Positions 25,524-34,552 are shown, counted from the first letter of the stretch. The stretch is DNA of 64,000 nucleotides from Microtetraspora malaysiensis (GCF_001528665.1 NZ_BBYJ01000024.1:138093-202092), one strand, 5' to 3'. Made by a program: numbers and translations. The notes: generated from the sequence alone by a model not told the origin.

Positions 25524-27250
25524 TCGTCGAGCTGGCGCATCACCTGTATCTGTTGATCGCGGTCCTCGGGCTGGCTCTGTCCGTTTCGTACGGAGGGCAA
25601 CCCGTCCTGTGCCAGGGCGCGTTCCTGGCCGTGGGCAGCTTCGGTGTGGTGCATCTGGAACGTGCGGGCTTGCCGCTCGTCGCGGCCGTGTTCACCGGCG
25701 CCGCTCTTGCGGCGTTCGCCGGCTACCTGGTCGGCCTGCTCACGGCTCGTCTGCGTGGCGCGGCGGTTGCGCTGTCGACGTGGGCGTTCGCCTGGCTCGT
25801 GTACGCGATCCTTCGTGCGTTTCCCGCCGTGTCCGGTGGGAGCCAAGGGCTGATTCGCCCGTCACCGGCCCGGCTGCACTCACAGATCTTCGGGGTGACA
25901 ATCACCCTTACACCGCTGGTGCACCTCGCCGTGGCGGGGTCGGTGTGTCTGCTGTTGCTGGCCGCCGTCGCCCGATTGAACCGCGGGCCGGCCGGACTGG
26001 TCTGGGCGGCCCTTCGCGAAGCTCCCGCGCTTGCCACATCCCTCGGGGTGCCGGTGCTTCACCGCAGGGCTGCCCTCTTCGCCGCGACCGCGGCCGTCGC
26101 AGCGGTGTCCGGCGGGGGCATCACCGTGCTGCTTGGGGTCGCCGCGCCGTCTGACGTCTCGCCACTGCTGTCCCTGCAATTGTTCGTGGCGGTGCTGATC
26201 GGGGGCACGGCACGGCTGTGGGGGCCGGTGCTCGGCCTGCTCGTGATCGCCGTGATCCCACCGCTGGCCGACTCGCTCGCCGGCGCGGTTGGTCTTCCGT
26301 CTGAACGCTCCGGTGGCGTGCTCACCGCCTTGGTGCTGGTCGCGGTTCCGTTCCTCCGCGGGCCGATCGAACGGCTGGCGGGCCGGTGGCCCGAGCGCGC
26401 GGAGCGCCCGCGCGAGCCGGGGGAACCTTCCGGAGAATTCGCCGCACGCACCGCTTCCGAAGAGGGGGTGGTGGTGGCTGCCCAGGGGTTGGATGTCGCT
26501 ATCGGGGAGACGCGCATCCTCACGGGGGTCGATCTGGAGGTACGAGCCGGAGAGATCCACGCACTCATCGGACCTAACGGCAGCGGCAAGACGACAGCCC
26601 TACGTGCCCTCGCCGGCGCCCTGCAGCCCACGGGCGGCCGGATTCTGGTGGAGGCGACCGACGTCACCAGGGCCGGCCAGCTCGAGATGGTCAGGAAGGG
26701 AGTGACCCGTACTTTCCAGCGCACGGTCGGTCTGGAGGGGCTCTCGCCTCACCGTCAGGTGCTGCTGGGAGTGCACGGAGCAACACCGATGCCGTTCGCC
26801 GCCGTCCGACACCTTCTCGGAAGTGCGTCGGTACGGGACCACTCTGCCGCCGCTGACCGCGAAGCGTGGAGGGCGCTGCATCTGACGGAACTCGCCGAGC
26901 ACGCGTTCGACCGCCCGAGGGAGCTCGGCGCCGGCGAACAACGCCTCCTGCAGGTGGCCCGAGCCGTCGCGACTGGGGCGCGCGTGCTCCTGCTCGACGA
27001 ACCAGCCGTCGGCATGACCGGCCCGGAACGAGCCACGTTGGCCCGTGTCCTGCGTCGACTCGCAGAAGACGGCACGGCCATTCTGCTGGTCGAACATGAC
27101 CTGGCGCTGGTCTACGGCGTCGCCGACAGGATCACCGTCCTGGATCGCGGCCGGGTGCTGGCGGGCGGAACCCCCGAGTCGATGGCCGCCGACCCTGCGG
27201 TACGTCGGGTCTACCTCGGCGATGTCGATCTATCGTCCGCCCACGGCTGA
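25520..27250 (+). CDS. fused LivM-type permease and LivG-type ATPase
   Basis: 576 residues in two parts. Residues 1-300 are a LivM-like permease of eight or so helices, with PALATSLGVPVLHRRAALF as the coupling loop. Residues 310-576 are a LivG-like ATPase with Walker A GPNGSGKTT, Walker B RVLLLDEPAVG and switch His in VEHDLALVYG. The ABC signature, normally LSGGQ, reads LGAGEQ. That is a relaxed form that can still support ATP hydrolysis in an asymmetric pair, since the partner LivF has LSGGEQ. The fusion fixes the permease to ATPase ratio. The substrate is not determined. Confidence 0.9.
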   Translation: MIVELAHHLYLLIAVLGLALSVSYGGQPVLCQGAFLAVGSFGVVHLERAGLPLVAAVFTGAALAAFAGYLVGLLTARLRGAAVALSTWAFAWLVYAILRAFPAVSGGSQGLIRPSPARLHSQIFGVTITLTPLVHLAVAGSVCLLLLAAVARLNRGPAGLVWAALREAPALATSLGVPVLHRRAALFAATAAVAAVSGGGITVLLGVAAPSDVSPLLSLQLFVAVLIGGTARLWGPVLGLLVIAVIPPLADSLAGAVGLPSERSGGVLTALVLVAVPFLRGPIERLAGRWPERAERPREPGEPSGEFAARTASEEGVVVAAQGLDVAIGETRILTGVDLEVRAGEIHALIGPNGSGKTTALRALAGALQPTGGRILVEATDVTRAGQLEMVRKGVTRTFQRTVGLEGLSPHRQVLLGVHGATPMPFAAVRHLLGSASVRDHSAAADREAWRALHLTELAEHAFDRPRELGAGEQRLLQVARAVATGARVLLLDEPAVGMTGPERATLARVLRRLAEDGTAILLVEHDLALVYGVADRITVLDRGRVLAGGTPESMAADPAVRRVYLGDVDLSSAHG

Positions 27251-27269
27251 CGTACTGAGAGGAGACGGT

Positions 27270-28001
27270 GTGGCGCTGCTCGAGGTCCGCGAACTATGCG
27301 CCGGCTACGGCGCTGTCCCGGTGCTGGACGGCGTGTCCTTTCACGTCGAGCGCGGCGAGATCGTCGCGTTACTCGGCGGCAACGGCGCGGGTAAGACGAC
27401 CGTCGCCCGTTCGGTTTCGGGCCTGCATCGGGCGAGCTCGGGCGAGGTGCTGCTCGATGGCCGGGATGTCACCCGCTGTGGTCCGCAGCGGATCGTCCAG
27501 TGGGGACTGAGTCACGTATCCGACGGTCGACGCGTCTTCCCCAGTCTCACGGTCGAGGAGAACCTCGCCCTCGGCGCCTATCTCGACGGCCGCAGAAAGA
27601 ACGTCGTCGCCGAACGGCGAGAGGGCGTCTACCGCACCTTTCCGCGACTGGCGGAGCGGCGTACGCAGCGCGCCGGCAGTTTGTCCGGCGGAGAGCAGCA
27701 GATGCTCGTCATCGGCCGTGGCCTCATGTCGGACCCCTCACTGCTGGTCCTCGACGAACCGTCGGCCGGTCTGGCTCCCACGTCGATCGCCGCGCTCAGC
27801 GAAGGCATCGCTGCCATTCGAGCAGGGGGCACGGCTGTCGTGCTCATCGAGCAACACCTTCAGTTGGCTTTGGGGCTCGCCGATCGGCTCGTCGTGCTCC
27901 AAGGAGGTCACGTGATCCTCAGTGGGCGCACCGCGGAGGTGGCGGCCGATCCGCGGATCGGGCGGATGTACTTCGGAGACGGGAACGCCCTGAAGAGTTA
28001 G
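27270..28001 (+). CDS. branched-chain amino acid-type ABC ATPase (LivF-like)
   Basis: 243 residues, the normal LivF size. Walker A GGNGAGKTT, Q-loop region GLSHVSDGRRVFPSLTVEEN, signature LSGGEQQML, Walker B LLVLDEPSAGLAP and the switch His in LIEQHLQLALGLADR are all intact. GTG 27270 follows GAGAGGAG at five bases; longer frames upstream overlap the previous gene without homology. It completes a minimal importer with LivH and the LivM-LivG fusion (24567-28001). Confidence 0.92.
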   Translation: MALLEVRELCAGYGAVPVLDGVSFHVERGEIVALLGGNGAGKTTVARSVSGLHRASSGEVLLDGRDVTRCGPQRIVQWGLSHVSDGRRVFPSLTVEENLALGAYLDGRRKNVVAERREGVYRTFPRLAERRTQRAGSLSGGEQQMLVIGRGLMSDPSLLVLDEPSAGLAPTSIAALSEGIAAIRAGGTAVVLIEQHLQLALGLADRLVVLQGGHVILSGRTAEVAADPRIGRMYFGDGNALKS

Positions 28002-28253
28002 CTTTGGACCAACTGGCCGTCGCCCGCATACACGTACGGCTCGACCCAAAGATCGTTGTGGGGATTGAGCTCCAGGGGGCAGGCGACCCGGCATCGCCGA
28101 CACCGGCCGGGCACGGGCTGACCTGACGGTAGCCCACACCCGGCTCAACCTGACGTTCGCCACGTAGGACGGGCAAGGCAAGAGGGACCTTCGTCGACCG
28201 CGACGCTCAAGCAGCAGACGCTCGCCAACGCCACGTCGCCGCAGTGACGGGCG

Positions 28254-29564
28254 TCAGTCTTGCAGCTGGTTCACGGAGGGGAGGGTGTCGGAGAGCGGGT
28301 CGTCGCCGACGGGTTCGAAGACGAAGCCGCGGAATTTGCCGAAGTACATGTCGCTGGGGTTGACACCCTCATGCTGGCTGGCCCCGTAGCCCCGGTAGTC
28401 ACCGTTGGCGCCGGTGATGCTGACCTTGTTCAGCGCCTCCATGAGGGGTTTGCCGGGTGCGCCGGCTTCGCTGAGCGATGCGGCGATCAGGCGAACCGCG
28501 TCGTAGGAGAACATCGGCCAGTCTGGCGGCTGCACGACCTGCTTGCCGTCCTGGTGGACGCCGACCAGATCGACGCCCATCTTCGCCTCGTAGTTGGCGC
28601 GGAACTCCTCAAACGGCCTCGGCCCGACCTCGCTGGTCATCCGGAACGAGACGAAGATGACCTGGTCGAGCCAGTCCGGATGCTCGGCGAGGCGCTGGCG
28701 GACCAGCGGGTCTTCACCGGTCGGTCCGGTGTAGATGGGCACCTTCCAGCCCAGTGCGTGGACGGCCTGGACGGCGGCGATCACGTCGCTCGCGCTGGCC
28801 CACACCACAAGCCTGTCGGCACCCGCCTGCCGCGCGGCCAGCACCTGCGTCGTCAGGTCGGAGGAACGTGTCGGTGCCTTCTGGTCCGCCACCACCTCCA
28901 CCTCGTCGATCTTGAAGGCTTGCAGCAGCGCGTCCCGGCCTTGCTCTCCGTACGTGGAGTCGTCACTGATCACGCCGACCTTGGGGCGGCTGTTCGCGAT
29001 GTAGTCGGCGAGCCGGCGCGCCATCGGCTTGTTGGCCGGCGCCATCCGGAACAGGCTTGGCCAGCGGGACGGGTCGATCAGCGCATCGCCGCCTTCGAAG
29101 CAGATGAAGACCGGCAGGTGTGCCGGGTCGGTGACCGAGGCGACGGAGGCCGCGCCGGTCCCGTCGGTGAGCAGAACGGCCGCGTGGTCGTCGACTGCCT
29201 TGCGGGCGTTCGCCGCGGCCTTGGCCGGCGACCCGGCGTTGTCGAGCACCGCCAGCTTGACTCGGCGTGCTCCGGACGGGGTGGTGACCCCGCCGTGTGC
29301 GTTGAGCTCGTCGACCGCGAGGCGCGCCCCTTGTTCGATGAAGGTGCCGATCCACGGCTCAGTGGACATCGGCGCGCTGACCACCACCAGCACGTCGTCC
29401 GCGGATGCCCCCTGCGATCCGCCGCCCGAGCAGGCGGAGACCAGCACGATGAGGGGGACGAGCCACATCGTTGCGAATCGAAGCCTAGGGCCGCGCCAGC
29501 AAACCTGATAGCGTCGCCGCCCACGGATGCATCCACCCGTTTTGGGGGGTTCCTGCCGATACAT
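28254..29564 (-). CDS. branched-chain amino acid-type substrate-binding lipoprotein (LivK-like)
   Basis: About 436 residues. The hydrophobic segment MWLVPLIVLVSAC ends in a lipobox (VSAC) followed by SGGGSQG. The type I periplasmic-binding fold shows VVSAPMSTEPWIGTFIEQGA, VLLTDGTGAASVASVTDPAH, KVGVISDDSTYGEQGRDALL and DRLVVWASASDVIAAVQAVH. It likely supplies the adjacent transporter (24567-28001) although it is transcribed towards it on the opposite strand. The start is unsure: the ATG at 29468 gives a signal peptide without basic residues, while the ATG at 29564 gives an arginine-rich N-region, so I prefer the latter. Confidence 0.82.
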   Translation of the reverse strand: MYRQEPPKTGGCIRGRRRYQVCWRGPRLRFATMWLVPLIVLVSACSGGGSQGASADDVLVVVSAPMSTEPWIGTFIEQGARLAVDELNAHGGVTTPSGARRVKLAVLDNAGSPAKAAANARKAVDDHAAVLLTDGTGAASVASVTDPAHLPVFICFEGGDALIDPSRWPSLFRMAPANKPMARRLADYIANSRPKVGVISDDSTYGEQGRDALLQAFKIDEVEVVADQKAPTRSSDLTTQVLAARQAGADRLVVWASASDVIAAVQAVHALGWKVPIYTGPTGEDPLVRQRLAEHPDWLDQVIFVSFRMTSEVGPRPFEEFRANYEAKMGVDLVGVHQDGKQVVQPPDWPMFSYDAVRLIAASLSEAGAPGKPLMEALNKVSITGANGDYRGYGASQHEGVNPSDMYFGKFRGFVFEPVGDDPLSDTLPSVNQLQD

Positions 29565-29602
29565 GCGCAGGACCATATCCTACGTGTCGAGGAGTCCATT
29601 TC

Positions 29603-30091
29603 ATGATCATTAAACGACTGCTCGTTATGGCTGGCGTCACTGTGGCCGCCGTGTCGTCGCTTGCCGGCTGCGGGGGAAGTTCGGATGGCGCTGATGCGAA
29701 AAGCCCCGTGAGCGCGGCTCCAGAGGCGACGAGTCCTGCGGCAGTGGCCAACGGCATCCCCTGCTCGGCGGCCGGCGACCTGACTGCCACGCCCGACCTG
29801 AAGCCGCCCGCGGACCTGCCGATGGTGCCCGGCGGGCAGATCTACCTGGCCAAGGGACCCTTCGGCAAGACCGAGCTGTTCTTCCTCTGGAAGGACGCGG
29901 ATCCGACAGACCTCAACGCTGTTCGTGACGAGGCCGCCGACACCCTCGCCAAGGCCGGATACAAGGTCGAGCGCAAGGACCAGGAAGAAGGTTCGGAGGC
30001 CGAAGCCCACCTGTCTGGACCTCACGACGTCGCCATTCAGGTGATCCAGCTCTGCGAAGGCAAGGTACGGGTCAAGTACAACGTGTCGTAG
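29603..30091 (+). CDS. small lipoprotein of unknown function
   Basis: 162 residues. MIIKRLLVMAGVTVAAVSSL leads into the lipobox LAGC (Cys23) and GGSSDGADAK, so the protein is anchored outside the membrane. The mature domain has two cysteines (IPCSAAGDL and QLCEGKVRV) that could form a disulfide, and a central GKTELFFLWKDADPTDL segment. GAGGAG stands eight bases before the ATG. It diverges from the LivK-like gene. No family is recognised. Confidence 0.78.
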   Translation: MIIKRLLVMAGVTVAAVSSLAGCGGSSDGADAKSPVSAAPEATSPAAVANGIPCSAAGDLTATPDLKPPADLPMVPGGQIYLAKGPFGKTELFFLWKDADPTDLNAVRDEAADTLAKAGYKVERKDQEEGSEAEAHLSGPHDVAIQVIQLCEGKVRVKYNVS

Positions 30092-30142
30092 GAGGACACC
30101 GCCTCCAGCAGCACGTACCCGTCGGTGCCCAAGGCCGAGACC

Positions 30143-30345
30143 CGCGGTGCAGGTGCTGCTCCGGGTGTGGATCCAGCAGCACCGGCGGGCCGTTCCCGGC
30201 ACCCGCCATGAGGTGAGCCGGTGGGAGGAGAACGACCTCCCGCCGAGCCATCCGAAGATCACCTCCCCGTACCTGGTGCAGCATCAAGCGGGATACCGCC
30301 AGGCGCCAGGACATCTCACCGAGGCCCCCGAGTTCGGCCGCGCCA
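30143..30345 (+). pseudogene. IS1182-like transposase fragment
   Basis: The plus frame reads AVQVLLRVWIQQHRRAVPGT, then VSRWEENDLPPSHPKITSPY and AGYRQAPGHLTEAPE. This parallels the IS1182-family transposase stretch that goes valine-rich helix, RVWVQ(N/Q)-x-x-R, a VRWR-type segment, PPxxxxxxSPYD and GYKxHLTET. The surrounding transposase is missing and no terminal repeats were found, so only about 65 codons remain. The rest of 30092-30600 holds no supported gene. Confidence 0.45.
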
Positions 30346-30600
30346 CTCGCAGAGCAGCCAGGGATGGAAAGCCCGCTGCGCGGCCCGATCTGGGCTCGAA
30401 GGAACCATGGGCCAGGTCGTCGCGGTCACCGGCGCAGGCCGCGGCGCTACATCTTCGCTACGTCTACACACTCAGCCTGAACGCCGTCCTACACATGTCG
30501 CAAAGCACCCCATCCACCCCGCCTCGAACTGCGACTCGCAACATGATCGGGAACTAGCCGGCGGGGTCCGATCAGCTCTCCCGTTTCGACAAATGTCGGA

Positions 30601-30655
30601 TTGACTAGATACGGCCGTCCTTTTTACCTTTTCCCACTAGCTGTCCAGTAGTGGG
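30601..30655 (+). promoter_or_regulatory. promoter and leader palindrome of the propeller-protein gene
   Basis: TTGACT (30601-30606) and TTACCT (30624-30629) are 17 bases apart. The inverted repeat CCCACTA...TAGTGGG (30633-30639, 30649-30655) sits at the expected transcription start, about 20 bases before the ATG, and could be an operator or leader hairpin. Confidence 0.4.
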
Positions 30656-30674
30656 CGGGTGACTAGGAGACGGA

Positions 30675-33068
30675 ATGATCAAGAGACGAGCTGTCCGAAT
30701 GAGACGGCCCACCCTGCCCATGATCGGTACGGTGGGGGTGCTCGCACTCGCCGTATCGGCCTTCACCTTCCAGGGGCCCACGTCCTCGGGCCCGGCAACC
30801 AAAGTCGCGGGAAGCCAGCTGAGCGCCTCTTTGCAGATTCCCGGCGAAGAGGAGGACGGTGGCCCCCAAGAGCCGGCGGACTACCTGACGCAGAAGTTCA
30901 CCTCCGGCCATGACGTGACGGAGGCGCAAGTCAAGCAGGCGGTCCAGCAAGCCAAAGCGCTCAAGCCGGGCGATGGCACCTGGGAGCTCGTCGGACCCTC
31001 GAATATCGGAGGCCGTGTCACCGACCTGGTCGTCGACCCCGCTCACACCGACACGTTGTACGTCGCGGCGTCGGGCGGCGGTGTCTGGAAGAGCACGGAT
31101 GCCGGCGACACCTTCGAGCCGGCCTGGCCGGGCGACTACACGCAGACGATCGGCGCGCTGGCGCTGGGCTCCGATGGCACGTTGTGGGCCGGGACCGGCG
31201 AGACGAACCCGTCCGGCGGCGGTCTGACCTATTTCGGGGACGGTGTCTACAAGTCGGACGACGGCGGCAAGAACTGGAAGCAGTGGGGCCTTACCGGGAG
31301 CGCGGCGATCGGCAAGATCGTCGTCGACCCCACAGACCCGCAGACAGTGTTCGTCGCGGCTTCGGGGAACCTCTCCGGGTCGGCGAGTGAGCGCGGCATC
31401 TACCGGCTGACCAACCGCGGCAAGGACTGGAAGCTCGTCCTGCCGACGCCGAACAACACCACCGGCGGCGTCGACCTGGCGATCGACCCGACGAACCCCA
31501 AGCGGATCTTCGCGACGCTCTGGGACCACCAGCGCAACAGCGGCGCGCGCCTCTACGGCGGTGTCGGCACCGGTCTGTTCCGTTCCGACGACGGTGGGGA
31601 CACCTGGAAGCGGCTGGAGAACGTGACCGGGAGGCATGTCGCGGACGCGTCGGGCACCGGTCTGACCAGTGACGCGGGCCTGGGCCGCATCGGCGTGGCG
31701 GTCGCACCGAGCGACCCGAACCGGGTCTACGTGATTTCCGGGACGACGTACGGTGCCGACAAGGGCTTCTATGTCTCCGACGACGGCGGCGACACGTTCG
31801 TGCCGGGCGGCCGTGCAGGCGGCTCAAGCGGCTTCGAGTGGTGGTTCGGGCGCCTGTTCGTCGACCCGAAGGACAAGAACCACGTGTTCAATGCCGACGT
31901 CAACCTGCGCGAGTCCAAGGACGGCGGGGCGACGTGGGCCACCTCCAGCGGACCGCACGCCGACCAGCACATGGTTACGTGGGACCCCAACGTCCCGAAC
32001 CGGGTCTACCTCGGGAACGACGGCGGTGTCTACCGCTCTGACGCCAATGGCGAGACCCGCTCGTGGATCCACGCAACGTACGAGCCGTTCAACCAGTCGT
32101 ACCACCTCGCGGTGGCCATGGACGACCCGAACCGGCTCGCGAGCGGCCTGCAGGACAACGGCAGCAACCGTACCTGGACCAACACTGCCGGGCCTTCGGA
32201 CGTGACGCAGTGGAACTCCTACGGCGGCGGTGACGGTCACTACGTTCTGATCGACCCGGTCGACCACAACATCTACTACGAGTGCTCCCAGGTCGGGGTG
32301 TGCTCGCGACACGAGGACGCGAACGGCACGTCCCGCACCATCCGGTTCGGGACGCGGCACTCCGCGCGGATCACGACCGACGCCCCGATCGTGTTCGACC
32401 CGAACGACTCGTCGATCCTGTACTTCGGTGGCAACGTGCTCGACCGTTCGACTGACCGGGGCACGACCTTCACGCAGATCAGCCCGCCCGGGGACTACCT
32501 CACGGGACCGGTACCGTCAGAGCAGGACGACAAGGGATCTTACGGGGGTCTCTACTCCGCGATCACCGCGATCGGTCCGGCGAAGACGGATGGCAACACG
32601 ATCTACGTCGGCACCGACACCGGTCGCCTCTGGAAGACGACCGACCTCGGTGCCAACTGGACCGAGTTCACCGGCACGGGTCTGCCTGTCCGGTGGGTCA
32701 ACTCGATCATCGTGGATCCGGCCAACGCCGACCACGTGTACGTGGCCTATTCGGGCTACCGCGAGGGCGACTACGCGGCGAACGTCTGGGAGACGACCAA
32801 CGGCGGAAAGAGCTGGCAGAACATCAGCGGAAAGCTGCCGAACGCGCCGGTCGAGATGCTCGCCTACGACCAGGCGGCGGAGCAGCTCTACGCAGCGACC
32901 GACCTGGGCGTCTTCTACGACAAGAACGGCAAGAAGAATTGGAAGCGGGTCGGTGACGGCCTGCCCAACGCGCCGGTGCTCGACATCAAGATCACCGGTG
33001 ATGGCAAGACGCTCTACGCGGCGACGTTCGGCCGCAGTGTCTGGAAGATCGCGCTTCCGCAGAACTAG
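30675..33068 (+). CDS. secreted Asp-box (BNR/sortilin-like) beta-propeller protein
   Basis: 797 residues. A basic start and the hydrophobic stretch IGTVGVLALAVSAFTF indicate export. After a ~90-residue linker rich in Glu and Gln, the remainder is a run of propeller repeats. Eight Asp-box-like motifs of the form SxDxGxxW/F are visible: KSTDAGDTF, KSDDGGKNW, RSDDGGDTW, VSDDGGDTF, ESKDGGATW, RSTDRGTTF, KTTDLGANW and ETTNGGKSW. Such proteins resemble sialidase/xyloglucanase-type or VPS10-like propellers. No catalytic set of a known glycosidase is evident, so a binding or assembly role is as likely. AGGAG precedes the ATG. It stands alone. Confidence 0.85.
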   Translation: MIKRRAVRMRRPTLPMIGTVGVLALAVSAFTFQGPTSSGPATKVAGSQLSASLQIPGEEEDGGPQEPADYLTQKFTSGHDVTEAQVKQAVQQAKALKPGDGTWELVGPSNIGGRVTDLVVDPAHTDTLYVAASGGGVWKSTDAGDTFEPAWPGDYTQTIGALALGSDGTLWAGTGETNPSGGGLTYFGDGVYKSDDGGKNWKQWGLTGSAAIGKIVVDPTDPQTVFVAASGNLSGSASERGIYRLTNRGKDWKLVLPTPNNTTGGVDLAIDPTNPKRIFATLWDHQRNSGARLYGGVGTGLFRSDDGGDTWKRLENVTGRHVADASGTGLTSDAGLGRIGVAVAPSDPNRVYVISGTTYGADKGFYVSDDGGDTFVPGGRAGGSSGFEWWFGRLFVDPKDKNHVFNADVNLRESKDGGATWATSSGPHADQHMVTWDPNVPNRVYLGNDGGVYRSDANGETRSWIHATYEPFNQSYHLAVAMDDPNRLASGLQDNGSNRTWTNTAGPSDVTQWNSYGGGDGHYVLIDPVDHNIYYECSQVGVCSRHEDANGTSRTIRFGTRHSARITTDAPIVFDPNDSSILYFGGNVLDRSTDRGTTFTQISPPGDYLTGPVPSEQDDKGSYGGLYSAITAIGPAKTDGNTIYVGTDTGRLWKTTDLGANWTEFTGTGLPVRWVNSIIVDPANADHVYVAYSGYREGDYAANVWETTNGGKSWQNISGKLPNAPVEMLAYDQAAEQLYAATDLGVFYDKNGKKNWKRVGDGLPNAPVLDIKITGDGKTLYAATFGRSVWKIALPQN

Positions 33069-33175
33069 TGCCGTGACCGGCAAGGTCCGCCCGGAAGGAG
33101 CGGTGTCCAGGGTGGTGCAGCGCAAGGCGGCGGAGGAGGAGGTCGTAGCGGAGCCTACGGCCGACAATCCCGGGC

Positions 33176-33213
33176 CCCGCGGAAAGTCCGAGCCTGCGAG
33201 GACTTTCCGCGGG
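33176..33213 (+). other. strong hairpin of unknown role
   Basis: CCCGCGGAAAGTCC (33176-33189) and GGACTTTCCGCGGG (33200-33213) form a perfect 14-bp stem with a 10-base loop. It lies about 110 bases after the propeller gene and about 90 bases before a second hairpin. It may be a terminator or a structured RNA. Confidence 0.55.
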
Positions 33214-33305
33214 TGGGGCGCCAACGCCGCGAGGTGCCACGCTGGGCGGCGCGACGGGGCAAAGATTGCCGGGAGAAGCACTGGCGAACCGCGCACGGAT
33301 GGTTA

Positions 33306-33337
33306 GGGAGGGCGGGCCCACAAGGGTCCGCCTTCCC
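33306..33337. terminator. terminator hairpin
   Basis: GGGAGGGCGGGCCC (33306-33319) and GGGTCCGCCTTCCC (33324-33337) pair at 12 of 14 positions with loop ACAA. It is the last plus-strand element before the gene remnants. Confidence 0.65.
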
Positions 33338-33397
33338 TCGTTTGTCCGTCGGATCTCCCGACCTCAACCCCGCGAGCCGCGCCGGACGTCGAGGTGA

Positions 33398-33661
33398 TCA
33401 GGGGGTGCGGCCTCGCACCGGGCTCTCGCTCGGTTGCTCGGTCGTCCACGAGGTGAGGATGCGCAGAGCGTCGTGCGACGGGGAGCCGGGTTCTGCGGTG
33501 AGGACCACGAGGCGCTGCCCCGACCCGTCGGGGCAGCGCCTCGTATCGCAGTCAAGCGTGAGATCGCCGACCAGTCGATGACGGTAGTGCTTGGTGCCGT
33601 AGCCGGAATTGTTGACGCGATGCTCAGCCCACCAGGTACGGAAGTCGGCGTCCCCATAACG
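33398..33661 (-). pseudogene. C-terminal fragment of an XRE-family regulator (MmyB-type domain)
   Basis: The minus frame ending at the TGA at 33398 reads YGDADFRTWWAEHRVNNSGY, GTKHYRHRLVGDLTLDC and GQRLVVLTAEPGSPSHDALR, then LTSWTTEQ. This matches the end of the MmyB-like ligand-binding domain found C-terminal to a helix-turn-helix in many actinobacterial regulators. About 85 of the normal ~280 residues remain and the DNA-binding part is missing. The open end abuts a plus-strand fragment at 33658, so a deletion or recombination joined the two. Confidence 0.65.
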
Positions 33662-33905
33662 ACCTCTACGACAGGAAGCGGTACGCGGACTCCGCCGTCG
33701 AAAAGCTCGCCGGTTTCTTCACCGAGAACCTGGGCCAAGCGGCCCGGCAGGTCCCCCTCACCTCGATCCACAAGGCGAGCGGACACTACACCGTCTTCTA
33801 CAGGATCTAGGACTTCCCATGACAGGCGCACGCGCATTCACGCCACAGGCGCGAGACGCCCACAATCATCAAGAAACAATGGAGGGAAAAGGCGCAGGCC
33901 GGTGA
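33658..33905 (+). pseudogene. ribonuclease/barstar junction remnant
   Basis: Bases 33784-33832 match 62062-62110 with three differences in 49. That stretch holds the last residues of the secreted ribonuclease (here HYTVFYRI then TAG at 33808), the same nine-base gap, and the barstar start MTGAR. Upstream the frame continues as YADSAVEKLAGFFTENLGQ and VPLTSIHKASG, which does not match the intact ribonuclease, so the toxin body may have been a different variant or is scrambled. Downstream the inhibitor frame diverges at once and stops at 33903. It is a decayed second toxin-immunity locus. Confidence 0.65.
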
Positions 33906-33976
33906 CCGCCCGGGGACTCGGCACCGATCTCAGCGGCCGTTGCAGGAGAAGCTCCGATAGCCGGCTGGCGGTCGGT

Positions 33977-34552
33977 TCAGGAAATGTTGTGGTGGTAGCG
34001 CACCCAGATGTCTCCGCTGATGTGGCCGGACAACCGCAGCACGACCCCGTCCGGCGACAGAGGTTCGGGCGGCCTGTTGTGCACGCGCAGCAGCCGTATC
34101 CATCCGCCGGACGTCATTTCGTCCGACAGCACCTGCCAGCCGACGGGGACCCGGATGACGATGTCCCCGAAAGGCGAATGGCACGACACGTGCATGGCGA
34201 TTTCCGGGTGCGGGCAGTACGCCTGCCTGAAGTCGACCACGGCGGTACGCCAGGTGCAGTCGAGGTTGAGCCGTGGGGGAACCGTCCACCGCCCGGTCTT
34301 CCTGATCGCGCGAAAACCACGGGAATTCAGCCGTAGCAGATCCTGACCGCCGGACGGCGTTACCAGGTGCGTCTGAGGCAAGTCGGCGACGATCGCGTCC
34401 AGTTCCTGGAAGGTCCGCGCCTTGTACACGCGATCGAGCCGCTCATTCACCTCCTCGATGCTGATGCGTCCCTCACCCAGGGCGATACGGAGCATCTCGG
34501 CAATGCGGTCCCGATCACGGTCACCGGCCCGTAATTCTGACTTCTCATCCAT
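33977..34552 (-). CDS. DUF1707 domain protein
   Basis: 191 residues. The N-terminal DUF1707 (SHOCT-like) domain reads ELRAGDRDRDRIAEMLRIAL and GRISIEEVNERLDRVYKART, ending in LDAIVADLP. The C-terminal domain contains a predicted beta-rich segment (WTVPPRLNLDCTWRTAVVDF; GDIVIRVPVGWQVLSDEM) similar to the cell-wall-active antibiotic response domain often linked to DUF1707. There is no membrane helix. The function in actinobacteria is unknown; related modules report envelope state. Confidence 0.85.
   Translation of the reverse strand: MDEKSELRAGDRDRDRIAEMLRIALGEGRISIEEVNERLDRVYKARTFQELDAIVADLPQTHLVTPSGGQDLLRLNSRGFRAIRKTGRWTVPPRLNLDCTWRTAVVDFRQAYCPHPEIAMHVSCHSPFGDIVIRVPVGWQVLSDEMTSGGWIRLLRVHNRPPEPLSPDGVVLRLSGHISGDIWVRYHHNIS

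Noticed and set aside
28002-28253. Possible extension of the LivF frame or a small gene between LivF and LivK.
   Set aside because: LivF ends normally at 28001. The following frames are short with no start context; the gap is simply the space between convergent genes.
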